From Vogesella mureinivorans (lineage in GTDB: Bacteria; Pseudomonadota; Gammaproteobacteria; Burkholderiales; Chromobacteriaceae): DNA of 64,000 nucleotides. The stretch lies in the NCBI RefSeq assembly GCF_007644035.1, contig NZ_VMTV02000178.1:124001-188000 (forward strand). The letters are read 5' to 3'. This document shows, piece after piece, positions 1 through 8,999 of the stretch; the first letter of the stretch is position 1, and each line of letters begins with the position of its first letter. The position numbers and the translations under genes were made by a program. The notes under the pieces are model-generated. The model was not told the origin of the DNA and searched no databases. It was given only the letters and a program-made list of their open reading frames with translations.

Positions 1-641
1 AAGGCATGTGGGCCATGCCGGACCTGATGGCCGACATGCTGAAACAGAAAATCGGCCACCCGAAAGCCGGCGCCAACACCGCCTGGGTACCGTCGCCTAC
101 CGCCGCTGTGCTGCATGCCCTGCACTACCACCAGGTAAACGTGCAAGACGTACAGAAAGGCATGGAAGCCCAGCCGGCCGAAGACCTGCAAGACGCCCTG
201 CTGACCATCCCGGTGGCGGCCAACCCCAACTGGAGCGCTGCCGATATCCAGCAAGAGCTGGACAACAACGCGCAGGGCATTCTGGGCTATGTGGTGCGCT
301 GGGTGGACCAGGGCGTGGGCTGCTCCAAGGTACCGGACATCCACAACGTGGGCCTGATGGAAGACCGCGCCACGCTGCGTATCTCGAGCCAGCATATTGC
401 CAACTGGCTGCGCCACGGCATCGTGACCGAAGCCCAGGTAACGGAAACCCTGCAACGCATGGCCGCCGTGGTAGACCAGCAGAACGCAGGTGATGCTGCC
501 TATCAGAACATGGCAGGCCACTTCGACAGCTCGGTAGCGTTCCAGGCAGCTTGCGACCTGGTCTTCAAAGGCTGCGCCCAGCCATCCGGCTACACCGAGC
601 CCCTGCTGCATGCCTGGCGCCTGGTGGCCAAAGCCCGGTAA
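1..641 (+). CDS. glcB: Malate synthase G, C-terminal part (partial)
   Basis: This is the 3' end, about 213 residues, of malate synthase G, the cytosolic glyoxylate-bypass enzyme that condenses glyoxylate with acetyl-CoA to malate. The window edge cuts the gene, so the catalytic barrel and true start are missing. The visible segment has strong family signatures, including [28 protein letters not shown] and [17 protein letters not shown], the conserved helical C-terminal region of the single-subunit ~720-residue G isoform rather than the shorter A isoform. The reading frame is open from the first base to a TAA. A strong intrinsic terminator lies about 80 bp downstream, so it is probably transcribed separately from the sensor kinase that follows. 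Confidence 0.93.
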   Translation, partial: GMWAMPDLMADMLKQKIGHPKAGANTAWVPSPTAAVLHALHYHQVNVQDVQKGMEAQPAEDLQDALLTIPVAANPNWSAADIQQELDNNAQGILGYVVRWVDQGVGCSKVPDIHNVGLMEDRATLRISSQHIANWLRHGIVTEAQVTETLQRMAAVVDQQNAGDAAYQNMAGHFDSSVAFQAACDLVFKGCAQPSGYTEPLLHAWRLVAKAR

Positions 642-723
642 AACCGCCCCATTAAAAACAAACTGCCGCATCAGCTTGTAGTATTTGCTTGCCAATTACA
701 CCAAGCTGACAGCGGACTCCCCA

Positions 724-749
724 GCGACGCTATTTTGCGTCGCTTTTTT
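724..749 (+). terminator. Intrinsic terminator after glcB
   Basis: A perfect 7-bp stem (gcgacgc / gcgtcgc) encloses a 6-nt loop and runs directly into six T residues. It lies between the glcB stop and the kinase gene and fits Rho-independent termination of glcB. Confidence 0.85.
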
Positions 750-757
750 ATTGAATT

Positions 758-3709
758 TTGCCAATATCTAACACACAAAAGCCACGCTCCTATGCCAAAA
801 TCCTATCTGCAGCAGCCGATTTATCTATCCGACAGGACCGCAGCGTGGATATACAAAGCAATCGCCCCATGGGAAACGGCAACTATCGCCCCATTTCCCT
901 ACGTCGCTTACGCATAAGCGCCAACACGCCGCGCAACCTGCTGCTGCTGGCATGGGTACTATCTACCATTGCGTGCATTGCCTTGGGGCTGGGCGCTGTC
1001 ATCTTCCAGTGGTCGGGCATGGCCATGCATTTTGGCGGCGTGTCGTTTTATGTTTCTGCCTACCCGCCGCTAACTATCTGCCTGCTATGGACACTGCTGT
1101 TTGGCCTGGCCTGGGGCGCCATTCCGGCTTTCCTGTCTACCTTCATCCTGTCCGTCTATGCAGGGCTGCCCCCCGGCTGGGCAGCCTTGTTTGCCCTGGC
1201 TAACCCGCTGGGCCTGACCGTCTTCACCATCGCCTACCGCGCCATAGCGATTCCGCTTAACCTGCGCAGCATGGACTCGCTGCTGTTTTATGGCTTGCTG
1301 GCATTCTTCAGCAGCGTTTTCAGCGCCAGTGGGGCATTTATCTGGATACACACCAACCAGATGGCCTCGGGTGACGCCTTTGGCCTGTGGCAGGGCTGGT
1401 GGCTGGGCAACCTGCTGCAGATGCTGTTCATTACCGCCCCCATCCTGGCTATCGTGGCCGACCCGGTGTGCAACTGGCGCAACCGCGCACTCTTCCAGCT
1501 GGCCAATAGCCCGCGCACCAGCCTGCGCTGGATGTTGCTGGCTGCCAGCATGGTGGTGGTTGGCGTCTATATGTATATCGCCCTGTCTTTCTGGCTCAGC
1601 CACAAGGCCGTTACCGCCAGCACCGATCTGAACACATTAGCCGGCTGGCAGCAGGCCACCGAGCTGATTACCGCGTCGTCGTCATCGGTCTACATGGTGT
1701 TGTCCATCATGTTCCTGGCCATGGCGTCGCTGGGCTACCGCTTTGTGCGCAGCTGGATCGGCGAGCTGCAACAGGCTGTACGCCATGCCGAAGAAGCCAA
1801 CCGCGCCAAATCCGGCTTTCTGGCGCGCATGAGCCACGAAATCCGCACACCGATGAACGCCATCATCGGCCTGTCCAACCTGGCGCTGCAGCACAGCAGC
1901 AGCCCGCGCGAACGCGACTATCTGCAGAAAATCCACCACGCCGGCAATTCGCTGCTGGTGATCATCAATGACATTCTGGATTTCTCGCGCTCTGAAATCG
2001 GCACCCTGCAGCTGGAGCAGCGCGCCTTCAAGCTGGAAAGCTTTATCGGCTCGCTGACCGACCAGCTGCGCCCGCAGCTGGACAGCAAGCAGCTGGAGCT
2101 GATTATCGACATTGCGCCGGACGTACCCCGCGTGCTGAGTGGCGACACGGTACGGCTGGGCCAGATCCTGCTGAACCTGCTGAACAATGCGGTGAAGTTC
2201 ACCGACAGCGGCGAAGTCTGCCTGCACATCAGCCGCCACACCCAGCAAGCGGCGGGAGATGGCGTCGTGACCCTGGGCTTTGCCGTGAGCGATACCGGCA
2301 TCGGCATAGACGAAGCCCACCTGGCACGGCTGTTCCAGCCATTTACGCAGGCAGACGAGTCCATTACACGCCGCTACGGCGGCACCGGCCTGGGCCTGGC
2401 TATCTGCCAGCAGCTGGTGGCGGCCATGGGCGGGCAGATCAGTGCCGCCAGCAGCCCGGGCAAGGGCAGCTGCTTCAGCTTTGCCATCACCCTGCCTTTT
2501 GAAGCCGGTACCGAGGTGCGCCCGCTGGCCGGGCAGAAAACCGCCTTGCTGATTCACCGCCACGACGGCATACGTGACAACACCTGCGCCATGCTGCAAG
2601 GCATGGGGCTGAGCGTGATCAGCGCCAGCGGCATCGGCACCGCCCGCGCCCTGCTATACCAGCATGGCGACGTGACCCCGGCACTGCTGCTGGCCGAGCT
2701 ACCCGACCACACCAACGCAGCAGACCACCTGGCCAACCTGCGCCGGCTGGTACCCGGGCGCGAACCGGACATCCTGCTGATTGCCCCGCGCTACAGCAGC
2801 AGCACGGCAGAATACGATAGCCCGGTACCGCTACTGGTGAAGCCCCTTAGCCCGGAGCAGGTACGCCAGGCCATTCTGCACGAACAGCAAGCCCAGCCAT
2901 TACCCACCACCAGCCAGGCGGCCAACAAGCGCGGCTGCCTGCAGGGCAAACAGATCCTGCTGGCAGAAGACAACGTAATCAACCGCCAGATAGCCTGCGA
3001 GCTGCTGGAAGAAGCCGGCGCCCGTGTAAGCTGCGCCGAAAACGGCCAGCAAGCGGTAGAAATGGCGCTGCACGGCCTGTTTGATGCCGTGCTGATGGAC
3101 GTACACATGCCGGTCATGGACGGCATGGAAGCCTCGCGCCAGATCCGCGCCCAGGGGCTCACTACCCTGCCCATCATTGCCGTCACCGCGCATGCCTTTG
3201 ACGCCGCCCGCCAGGAAGCCCTGGAAGCCGGCATGGACGAGCACCTGAGCAAACCCTATACACCCGAGCAGCTATACAGCCTGCTGTGCCGCTTCATCGG
3301 CCAGCAAGACCCGGCACCACCGGCCGGCAATGACACGGCCGCCAGCCCCCCCACCCTGCCAGGCATACAGCCAGGCCCGCTGCCCATGTCGCTCAACACC
3401 GAGCAGTTCCAGTCGCTGCTGCGCAAGTTCCGCCAACACCACGCAGACGACGCCAGCCAGCTGCGCCAGGCCTGGCAGCAAGGCGATAACGACACCATCC
3501 AGCTGATTGCCCACAACCTGAAATCGGTCGGGCACTACATCAACGCACCGCACATGCAGCAGCTAGCCAAAGAGCTGGATGCGCAAGCCAAAGCCGGCAC
3601 CCCGCCCGCCCAGCTGGTAGAAGCGCTGGCGTGCGCCATCGACGACATCCAGGCCGGGTTAAGCGCCCATTTCGACCCACCGCAACACACGCACAGAGAA
3701 AGCAAATGA
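758..3709 (+). CDS. Hybrid sensor histidine kinase (membrane sensor-HisKA-HATPase-REC-REC-HPt)
   Basis: A large membrane-bound hybrid kinase of up to 983 residues. The N-terminal ~300 residues form a multi-pass membrane sensor region resembling MASE1. The HisKA H-box [10 protein letters not shown] places the phospho-accepting His at residue 360. The HATPase N-box ([11 protein letters not shown]) begins near 468 and the G-boxes DTGIGI and GGTGLGLAI follow. A first receiver-like domain (~595-710) lacks a clear phospho-Asp (LLLAELPD). The second receiver has DVHMPVMDG with Asp 781, and a C-terminal HPt has His 919 (IAHNLKSVG). The start is uncertain: an ATG at 869 (MGNGNYRP) lies closer to the first membrane helix and would give 946 residues. 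The stop overlaps the next gene's ATG by ATGA, so the two are translationally coupled. No DNA-binding output domain is present, so the phosphoryl group probably passes to an unlinked response regulator. Confidence 0.9.
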   Translation: MPISNTQKPRSYAKILSAAADLSIRQDRSVDIQSNRPMGNGNYRPISLRRLRISANTPRNLLLLAWVLSTIACIALGLGAVIFQWSGMAMHFGGVSFYVSAYPPLTICLLWTLLFGLAWGAIPAFLSTFILSVYAGLPPGWAALFALANPLGLTVFTIAYRAIAIPLNLRSMDSLLFYGLLAFFSSVFSASGAFIWIHTNQMASGDAFGLWQGWWLGNLLQMLFITAPILAIVADPVCNWRNRALFQLANSPRTSLRWMLLAASMVVVGVYMYIALSFWLSHKAVTASTDLNTLAGWQQATELITASSSSVYMVLSIMFLAMASLGYRFVRSWIGELQQAVRHAEEANRAKSGFLARMSHEIRTPMNAIIGLSNLALQHSSSPRERDYLQKIHHAGNSLLVIINDILDFSRSEIGTLQLEQRAFKLESFIGSLTDQLRPQLDSKQLELIIDIAPDVPRVLSGDTVRLGQILLNLLNNAVKFTDSGEVCLHISRHTQQAAGDGVVTLGFAVSDTGIGIDEAHLARLFQPFTQADESITRRYGGTGLGLAICQQLVAAMGGQISAASSPGKGSCFSFAITLPFEAGTEVRPLAGQKTALLIHRHDGIRDNTCAMLQGMGLSVISASGIGTARALLYQHGDVTPALLLAELPDHTNAADHLANLRRLVPGREPDILLIAPRYSSSTAEYDSPVPLLVKPLSPEQVRQAILHEQQAQPLPTTSQAANKRGCLQGKQILLAEDNVINRQIACELLEEAGARVSCAENGQQAVEMALHGLFDAVLMDVHMPVMDGMEASRQIRAQGLTTLPIIAVTAHAFDAARQEALEAGMDEHLSKPYTPEQLYSLLCRFIGQQDPAPPAGNDTAASPPTLPGIQPGPLPMSLNTEQFQSLLRKFRQHHADDASQLRQAWQQGDNDTIQLIAHNLKSVGHYINAPHMQQLAKELDAQAKAGTPPAQLVEALACAIDDIQAGLSAHFDPPQHTHRESK

Positions 3710-4824
3710 CACGCTTTGCCACCCTAAGCCTCACCCTGCTGCTCAGCCCGCTGGCCATGGCGGACAACCTGATTGTGGACCTGGGCACTGCCGAGCGCGC
3801 CGCCCGGCTGTTTTCCTACCCCAACTGCCTGAGCAACTGCCCCGCCCCGGATAGCTCGCTGGAACAAACCGTCAGCCACTGGCTAAGCCAGAGCGTGCAG
3901 CGCGATGGCTACACCTCGGCCGTGCGTATCTACCGCAAAGATGACCGCCTGTACGCCGACCTGAACCGTGCGGCCAACCCCGCCAACAAAGACGAAAACA
4001 AATACCCGGTACCCGATGACTACAGCGATGCCATCCGCAGTTATCTGGACATCGGCGACATCGGCTACGCCAAAGCCGAAGAGCTGAAAAAGACCCCGCA
4101 GTGGCAAAGCAGCTGGCGCTTTTTCCTGACACTGGGCATGGCGCTGCGCAACCACAACACCGTCCAGCTGCTGCACTTCCCGCCAGACACCGTGCTGAAC
4201 GACACGCAGGACTACCTGAGCGCCGCCACCACCGTGCGCTGGGGCAACCTGCTGGGCTTTAATGGCGTGGACGTGCGCCAGAACGGCCTGTACCAGACCA
4301 TCGACGACATCGCCCCCATCGCCGCGCCCGCCAATGCCGGCGCCGCACTGGAAGGCGTGTACGACACCTTCACTCCCTACACCCTGGCGCTGATGCAAAG
4401 CTGGACTGCGCCCAAAGCCGGCCAGAGCGCCCCCCGCCCCATGGTGGTACTGGGCAGCCCGGCGCGGCAATGGCTGGCCAAACAGTTCAATCTGGGTACG
4501 CTGCGCGTGCTGGACCAGTTCCCGTTGGACATCGGCAGCAACAAACAGGTACCCGTAGCGATCGGCAACCACCCCAGCCTGATCTGGAACGCCGGCAGCG
4601 ACAGCCAGGGCATCAGCATCATGCGCCAGGACCTGACCGTCGCCTGCTGGCAAGCTGCCATGGGCAAAAACCCGGCCGGCGATGCCAAAGCCACCATGGA
4701 CAGCTGCACACAAACCTGGAAAAACGAAGTACAAGCCTGCCGCCTGTACTACACCTCGATCAAGAACACCAGCTACGCCACCGCCACGCAAAACTGCGCA
4801 CCGGCAGTAGGCAAAAAACGCTAA
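3706..4824 (+). CDS. Exported protein of unknown function coupled to the hybrid kinase
   Basis: A 372-residue protein that I cannot assign to a family. It begins with a clear signal peptide ([19 protein letters not shown], predicted cleavage before DNL), so it is probably periplasmic. The mature part is soluble-looking, Asn/Pro/Ala rich, with several Cys residues: NCLSNCPAP near the mature N-terminus and clusters [23 protein letters not shown] and TQNCAP at the C-terminus. These suggest disulfides. The start at 3706 is chosen because ATGA overlaps the kinase stop and the signal peptide begins there; a longer in-frame reading from 3631 would only add residues from inside the kinase HPt region. 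Translational coupling suggests it serves the kinase as a periplasmic ligand-binding or accessory protein, but this is inference. Confidence 0.8.
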   Translation: MTRFATLSLTLLLSPLAMADNLIVDLGTAERAARLFSYPNCLSNCPAPDSSLEQTVSHWLSQSVQRDGYTSAVRIYRKDDRLYADLNRAANPANKDENKYPVPDDYSDAIRSYLDIGDIGYAKAEELKKTPQWQSSWRFFLTLGMALRNHNTVQLLHFPPDTVLNDTQDYLSAATTVRWGNLLGFNGVDVRQNGLYQTIDDIAPIAAPANAGAALEGVYDTFTPYTLALMQSWTAPKAGQSAPRPMVVLGSPARQWLAKQFNLGTLRVLDQFPLDIGSNKQVPVAIGNHPSLIWNAGSDSQGISIMRQDLTVACWQAAMGKNPAGDAKATMDSCTQTWKNEVQACRLYYTSIKNTSYATATQNCAPAVGKKR

Positions 4825-4830
4825 GCCCCT

Positions 4831-4858
4831 GCAGGGCCGGCGGCTACGCCGGCCCTGC
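4831..4858 (+). terminator. GC-rich hairpin without T-tract
   Basis: Perfect 12-bp arms (gcagggccggcg / cgccggccctgc) surround a 4-nt loop seven bases after the stop of the exported protein. There is no following T run, so it may stabilise the mRNA 3' end or terminate weakly. Confidence 0.5.
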
Positions 4859-4861
4859 TAC

Positions 4862-4900
4862 CTGCCCGCGCGGGCAGCCGCGCAGCCGATGCGCTACAAT
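4862..4900 (+). promoter_or_regulatory. Possible rlmJ promoter with overlapping palindrome
   Basis: A TACAAT box at 4895-4900 lies 29 bp before the rlmJ ATG. Upstream is a perfect 16-bp palindrome, ctgcccgcgcgggcag (4862-4877). No good -35 box is seen at the normal spacing, so the call is weak; the palindrome could be an operator or simply GC-rich dyad sequence. Confidence 0.3.
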
Positions 4901-4929
4901 GGCGGCCAACTTCATACCGTGCACCACCC

Positions 4930-5781
4930 ATGCTGAGCTACCGCCATGCCTTTCACGCCGGCAACCACGCCGACGTGCTCAAACACCTGATCCAGGTGCA
5001 GATCATTGATTACCTGGGCCAGAAAGCCAAACCGTTCTGGTATATCGACACCCACGCCGGTGCCGGCGCTTATAGCCTCACCGAAGGCTACGCCACCAAA
5101 ACCGCCGAATACACCGAAGGCGTGGCCCGCCTGTGGCAGCGCGACGACGCCCCCGCGGCCGTCAAGCGCTACCTGGACGTGGTGGCTGCCATCAATACCG
5201 ACGCCGACGGCGCGCTGCGCTACTACCCCGGCTCGCCGTGGTTTGCCGCCGAAACCATGGCCGGCAGCGAAAAGCTGCGCCTGTTCGAGCTGCACCCCAG
5301 CGACCACCAGCTGCTGCAAGACTGCTTTGCCGATGCCGGCCGCCGTGTACGCGTAGAGCGTGCCAACGGCTTTGAAGCCATCAAGTCGCTGCTGCCGCCA
5401 CCGCCGCGCCGCGCCCTCACGCTGATCGACCCGCCGTACGAAGACAAAGCCGATTACCAGCACGTGGTTAAAGCCATGAAAGAAGCGCTGAAACGCTTTG
5501 CCACCGGCACCTACGCCATCTGGTACCCGCTGCTGCAGCGCGCCGAGATCAAGGAGATGGTGAAAGACCTGAAAGGCCTGCCCTGCCACAGCTGGCTGGA
5601 CGCTACGCTGACGGTGCGCACGCCATCCAAGGACGGCTTCGGCATGCACGGCAGCGGCATGTTCATCATCAACCCGCCGTGGACGCTGCACGCCACACTG
5701 CAGGAAACCCTGCCCTGGCTAAGCCAGGCCCTGGCAGTAGACGACGGTGCCTGGCACAGCCTGGAATACCGCGAAAACTAA
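4930..5781 (+). CDS. rlmJ: 23S rRNA (adenine-2030-N6)-methyltransferase
   Basis: RlmJ uses S-adenosylmethionine to methylate N6 of A2030 in 23S rRNA. The 283-residue length matches the E. coli enzyme (280). The N-terminus MLSYRHAFHAGNHADVLKH is the hallmark of the family, YIDTHAGAGAY is the SAM-binding motif, and LIDPPYEDKADY carries the catalytic DPPY motif with Asp near 167. The ATG at 4930 is followed at once by the conserved N-terminal sequence, so the start is secure. It appears monocistronic, with a palindromic terminator-like element 14 bp downstream. Confidence 0.96.
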   Translation: MLSYRHAFHAGNHADVLKHLIQVQIIDYLGQKAKPFWYIDTHAGAGAYSLTEGYATKTAEYTEGVARLWQRDDAPAAVKRYLDVVAAINTDADGALRYYPGSPWFAAETMAGSEKLRLFELHPSDHQLLQDCFADAGRRVRVERANGFEAIKSLLPPPPRRALTLIDPPYEDKADYQHVVKAMKEALKRFATGTYAIWYPLLQRAEIKEMVKDLKGLPCHSWLDATLTVRTPSKDGFGMHGSGMFIINPPWTLHATLQETLPWLSQALAVDDGAWHSLEYREN

Positions 5782-6129
5782 GCCCTGCCCATGACAAAGC
5801 GGCCAACCTTGCGTGACAAGGTTGGCCGCTTTGCTGTGTGTGCTTCACGTACAGCCCGGCTTAGAGCCTGTTCAACGTCTTTTCACGGCTGCGGCCAGTG
5901 ACTACCGGATGCAGCGCCAGGAGAAGTGCCCGCCGCAGTGTCATTCACTGCCAGGGCGCTTCGACACCGCGATGCGCCGGTAGCCACTGGCCCCGCAGGG
6001 CTGGCCTGGCAAACCGCCATCTGCGGCGTTGGCCGCCTTGGCCTTGGAATGACCAAGGCCGGCAGCGTCCGCTTGGCATCTGACCCTTTGCCAGGCCAGC
6101 GCAGTCGCTAAAAGACCTTGAACAGGCTC
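5782..6129. other. Gene-free stretch between rlmJ and the lrp-like gene
   Basis: This stretch contains the inverted motif pair at 5795-5833 and the 268-bp inverted-repeat element at 5863-6130. Short open frames inside it lack coding signatures and I do not call a gene. Confidence 0.7.
5795..5833. repeat. Inverted pair of the GGTTGGCCGC motif (terminator-like)
   Basis: Perfect 16-bp arms (caaagcggccaacctt / aaggttggccgctttg) with a 7-nt loop, just after the rlmJ stop. It is one of four intergenic inverted pairs built on the same core word. No strong T-tract follows, but the stem could terminate rlmJ mRNA. The core is also scattered singly through coding regions, as discussed in the findings. 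Confidence 0.8.
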
Positions 6130-6130
6130 T
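5863..6130. mobile_element. 268-bp MITE-like element with 21-bp terminal inverted repeats
   Basis: The ends are inverted copies: agagcctgttcaacgtctttt at 5863-5883 and, read on the minus strand from 6130 to 6110, agagcctgttcaaggtctttt, one mismatch in 21. Both ends are flanked by TTA (5861-5863 and 6130-6132), compatible with a 3-bp target duplication of the TNA type made by some IS5-group elements; a TA duplication is equally possible. No transposase is encoded, so it would be non-autonomous. The interior carries a perfect 8-bp hairpin (ggccttgg at 6040-6047 / ccaaggcc at 6053-6060) and one copy of the GTTGGCCGC word at 6028. The right-hand TTA is exactly the stop codon (TAA on the minus strand) of the neighbouring lrp-like gene. 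Confidence 0.65.
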
Positions 6131-6603
6131 TACACCTGTACCGACGGCACCGACTTCATGCAGCGCAGGGTAAAGTGCGAACGGCTGTGGCGAATGCCGG
6201 AGATCTTGTATAGCTTCTCGCGCAGGAAGCGCTCGTACCCGGCGGTGCCGTCTACCGCCACTTTGATCAGGTAATCGTATTCGCCCGACACCAGGTGCGC
6301 CTCCAGCACCTCGGGCAGCGCCGCCAGCTCGGCACCAAAGCGTGCCAGCGTGTCTTCCTCGTGCGCGTTCAGGGTAACCTCGATCAACACCGTATCGCGC
6401 AGACCCATGCGTTTCTGGTCTATCAGCGCCACATAGCCCTGGATATAGCCTTCTTTTTCCAGCTGGCGGGTATGGTTCCAGCAGGCACTGGCCGACATGC
6501 CCACGCGCTCGGCCAGCTCGGCATTGGATAGCCGCGCATTGTGCTGCAGCTCGCGCAGAATCTTTCTGTCTTGCGCACTCAGGCTGTAGGTATTTTCTTC
6601 CAT
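6130..6603 (-). CDS. Lrp/AsnC family transcriptional regulator
   Basis: A 157-residue regulator with an N-terminal winged helix-turn-helix (LSAQDRKILRELQ through SNAELAERVGMSASACWNHT) and a C-terminal RAM/AsnC effector domain (LIKVAVDGTAGYERF). The family forms octamers that bind amino acids. The ATG at 6603 is preceded by GGAG seven bases upstream on the minus strand and starts immediately before the HTH, so it is preferred over upstream starts at up to 6684. Its TAA stop lies at the right boundary of the MITE-like element; the protein has normal family length, so at most a few C-terminal residues were affected. The regulated genes are not evident. Confidence 0.92.
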   Translation of the reverse strand: MEENTYSLSAQDRKILRELQHNARLSNAELAERVGMSASACWNHTRQLEKEGYIQGYVALIDQKRMGLRDTVLIEVTLNAHEEDTLARFGAELAALPEVLEAHLVSGEYDYLIKVAVDGTAGYERFLREKLYKISGIRHSRSHFTLRCMKSVPSVQV

Positions 6604-6889
6604 GGCGTAGCTCCGGTAGATCGTTCCGCCATTTTGCGCAATGGCAGAAGATTTATCCAGCACCATAGCAAAACAGCTGGCCAATCAAAAGCACCTTCTG
6701 CGGGCCGCACGGTACAGTAAACACACTGACACGCACCGCAGACAACGCGCCACCCGCGCGCTGACCACCGCCAGCCACCCACGCTACGGGCTGCACACAC
6801 AGCTAGCCACCCCACAAGGGCCACAAGCTGCAGGCGTAAAACAAGGGGCATAAGCACCCGGGACAAAAGACATGCCGGCAGCGCGCCGG

Positions 6890-6926
6890 ACGCATGCGGC
6901 CAACCTTCAGGGTTGGCCGCATGCGT
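6890..6926. repeat. Inverted pair of the GGTTGGCCGC motif
   Basis: Perfect 16-bp arms (acgcatgcggccaacc / ggttggccgcatgcgt) with a 5-nt loop. It belongs to the same family as the pairs at 5795, 10774 and 25587. It lies between the terC terminator and the lrp-like promoter region. Confidence 0.85.
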
Positions 6927-6952
6927 GTTGGGCAGATACAAAAAACGGATAC

Positions 6953-6980
6953 GAAAAAACCGCCCGCAGGCGGTTTTTTC
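6953..6980. terminator. Bidirectional intrinsic terminator after terC
   Basis: Perfect 12-bp arms (gaaaaaaccgcc / ggcggttttttc) with a CGCA loop. On the minus strand the GC stem is followed by six T residues, 17 bp after the terC stop. Confidence 0.92.
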
Positions 6981-6997
6981 AAGGACACGGTGCCGGC

Positions 6998-7693
6998 TTA
7001 CTCGGCACTGGCCGTCGCAGCCTTGCGCTTGGCCAGGACAGTACCGGTAATCACCACCAGCGCTGCGCCTACCGCACCACCTACCTGATGCGACCAGGCA
7101 GGCAGCGTACCGATAAAGCCGGTCAGGCCTTTATCGCTCAGCAGCATGGAGCCGCCAATCCAGCCCAGCAGGCCGCCGCCCAGTGTAATCACCATCGGGA
7201 AACGGTCCATCAGCTTCATCACGATCTGGCTGCCCCATACAATGATGGGGATACTGATCACGATACCGAACACCACCAGCGGCATATGGCCACCGGATGC
7301 ACCGGCAACGGCAATCACGTTATCGATACTCATCACGGCATCGGCCACGATAATGGTTTTGACCGCACCCCACAGGTGGGCACTGCCGTCTACGTCGTGG
7401 CCATCGTCGTCCTCACCCACCAGCAGCTTCATACCGATCCACAGCAGCAGCAGGCCGCCTACCAGTTTCAGGAACGGGATATCCAGAATCTGCAATGCAA
7501 ACGCAATCAGCACCACGCGCAGGCCAATGGCACCCACCACGCCCCAGAAAATGCCTTTCTTGCGCAGGTCTTCCGGCAGGCTGCGGCAAGCCAGGGCGAT
7601 AACGACCGCGTTATCGCCACCCAGCAGAATATCAATGGCGATAATCTGCAGCACAGAAATCCAGAAGGTGCTTTCACCCATCATTTCAAACAT
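6998..7693 (-). CDS. TerC/YjbE family integral membrane protein
   Basis: A 231-residue multi-pass inner-membrane protein of the TerC family, YjbE-like branch, whose studied members export manganese. The two family acidic motifs are present: DILLGGDNAVVIAL near the N-terminus and ADAVMSIDNVIAVAG in the middle, both likely within membrane helices, with a short charged loop (GEDDDGHDVDG) between. The ATG at 7693 (MFEMMGES) is chosen because a GGGAGG ribosome site lies 8 bases upstream; an upstream TTG in frame is less likely. It follows the TauE-like gene on the same strand by 71 bp. Some relatives carry a manganese riboswitch upstream, but the short spacer here shows none. Confidence 0.9.
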   Translation of the reverse strand: MFEMMGESTFWISVLQIIAIDILLGGDNAVVIALACRSLPEDLRKKGIFWGVVGAIGLRVVLIAFALQILDIPFLKLVGGLLLLWIGMKLLVGEDDDGHDVDGSAHLWGAVKTIIVADAVMSIDNVIAVAGASGGHMPLVVFGIVISIPIIVWGSQIVMKLMDRFPMVITLGGGLLGWIGGSMLLSDKGLTGFIGTLPAWSHQVGGAVGAALVVITGTVLAKRKAATASAE

Positions 7694-7764
7694 CTTGTCA
7701 TCCTCCCTCAAAACTTTTACAACGAGCAGCCGTGATTATCGCTGCGGAAACTTTCAATTAGCTG

Positions 7765-8526
7765 TCAGGCCAGCACCATATCGTAAGCCAGCTTGCAAAT
7801 AAGCACGCTCACCAACACCAGGAACAGCAGCCGCACAAACCCCGCCCCCTTGCGCATGGCTAGCCAGCTACCCACCAGGGCGCCCAGCACATTACACACC
7901 GCCATGGGCACGGCGTAGCCAAACAGCACATTGCCACTCGGGATAAAAAAGCACAGCGCCGCCACATTGGTGGCCAGGTTCACCACCTTGGCCGAGGCCG
8001 AGGCGTGCAGGAAATCAAAAGCAAAAAAGCGTACAAACAAAAACATCAGAAAGCTGCCGGTGCCGGGGCCAAACAGGCCATCGTAAAAACCGATACCCCC
8101 GCCAATGGCCAGGCCCACCAGCATCTCGCGCCGGCCTATCGCCACCGGCGCGTGCGTGGCACCCAGCTGTTTCTTGCGGAACGTGTAAATGGCCATCACG
8201 ATCAGCAGCACCAGCACCAGCGGGCGCATATAGTGCGCCGGGATATAGCTTACTGCCGCCGCACCGGCGAACGACATGGCAAAAGCCGCCGCTGCCGCCG
8301 GCAACACCAGCCGCCATAGAATAGTCACCCGCTTCAGATAGGAGCGTGCAGCAAACACGGTACCCACCGCAGATGACATTTTATTGGTACCAAACAGCGT
8401 CGCCACCGACACCTGCGGCAGCGCGTTGAATAGCGCCGGTATCTGGATAAGCCCGCCACCGCCGACCGCTGCATCGATCAGGCCTGCCAGAAAAGCAAAG
8501 ACGCACAGGAAAGCCAGCGTAAACAT
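7765..8526 (-). CDS. TauE/SafE family anion permease (first copy)
   Basis: A 253-residue membrane protein with about eight helices in two homologous halves. The N-terminal signature FLAGLIDAAVGGGGLIQIP and the mid-protein repeat GIGFYDGLFGPGTGSFLMF are diagnostic of the TauE/SafE (UPF0721/YfcA) family, proposed exporters of sulfite, sulfoacetate or related anions. The ATG at 8526 (MFTLAFLC) begins directly at the first membrane helix, so the 26 extra residues of a longer open frame are rejected. It is divergent from the SemiSWEET gene and may be co-transcribed with terC. Substrate unknown. Confidence 0.9.
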   Translation of the reverse strand: MFTLAFLCVFAFLAGLIDAAVGGGGLIQIPALFNALPQVSVATLFGTNKMSSAVGTVFAARSYLKRVTILWRLVLPAAAAAFAMSFAGAAAVSYIPAHYMRPLVLVLLIVMAIYTFRKKQLGATHAPVAIGRREMLVGLAIGGGIGFYDGLFGPGTGSFLMFLFVRFFAFDFLHASASAKVVNLATNVAALCFFIPSGNVLFGYAVPMAVCNVLGALVGSWLAMRKGAGFVRLLFLVLVSVLICKLAYDMVLA

Positions 8527-8678
8527 ACATACCCCGTTTTTTTGCGAGGCGTCATTGTAACGGGATATATACCCGCTGTCGGGGCATTGCGGTTTTATCG
8601 ACAAAACACTGCGTGCAGATTTTGCCCTGTACGCGGATAGTATCGGCTCTGCCCTTACTGCGCCAAAGCGCCACCACC

Positions 8679-8951
8679 ATGAGCACCGACCTGCTGGGCT
8701 ATATTGCCGCCTTTCTCACCACCACCAGTTTTTTGCCACAAGTCATCCGCACCCTGCGTACCGGCGACACCCGCAGCATTTCGTTCACCATGTACCTGAT
8801 GCTGGTAGCCGGCGTAGCCGCCTGGCTAGCCTACGGCTTGCTGCTGGGGGCGCTGCCCATTGTGCTGGCCAACGGCATGACGCTGCTGCTGTCGTCCATC
8901 ATTCTGGCCATGAAGTGGCGCGAGATACGCGCTAGCCGCCAAGCATCATGA
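8679..8951 (+). CDS. SemiSWEET-type sugar transporter
   Basis: A 90-residue membrane protein with three predicted helices, the size of bacterial SemiSWEETs, which dimerise to move sugars across the inner membrane. The PQ motif is seen in TTTSFLPQVIRTLRTGDTRS, followed by SISFTMYLML. The ATG at 8679 (MSTDLLGY) is chosen because it starts the first helix; earlier in-frame codons would add a non-hydrophobic extension. No strong ribosome site is visible. A terminator hairpin begins three bases after the stop and is shared with the convergent marC-like gene. Confidence 0.88.
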   Translation: MSTDLLGYIAAFLTTTSFLPQVIRTLRTGDTRSISFTMYLMLVAGVAAWLAYGLLLGALPIVLANGMTLLLSSIILAMKWREIRASRQAS

Positions 8952-8953
8952 AA

Positions 8954-8974
8954 AAAGGGGGCCACGCCCCCTTT
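8954..8974. terminator. Bidirectional terminator between SemiSWEET and MarC-like genes
   Basis: Perfect 9-bp arms (aaagggggc / gcccccttt) with a CAC loop, flanked by A residues on the left and T residues on the right, between convergent genes. Confidence 0.85.
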
Positions 8975-8999
8975 ACTTAGCCACCATCCGCGGCAGTGT

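Larger units (their letters stand above)
6604..6997. other. Gene-free stretch upstream of the lrp-like gene
   Basis: This should hold the promoter of the lrp-like gene on the minus strand, but no convincing -35/-10 pair was found. It ends with two hairpins: the inverted motif pair at 6890-6926 and the terC terminator at 6953-6980. Short open frames here show no protein signature. Confidence 0.6.

Noticed and set aside
5898-6111. Small plus-strand open frames inside the 268-bp inverted-repeat element
   Set aside because: They have no ribosome site or family signature and lie within a non-coding-looking element; no transposase motif is present.
7694-7764. Possible manganese riboswitch before the terC-like gene
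   Set aside because: The spacer is only 71 bp and I could not find the conserved paired loops of the yybP-ykoY class.
8555-8610. Imperfect dyads cgggatatatacccg and gttttatcgacaaaac between the divergent TauE-like and SemiSWEET genes
   Set aside because: They could be operators, but the symmetry is imperfect and no regulator gene is adjacent, so I do not call a site.
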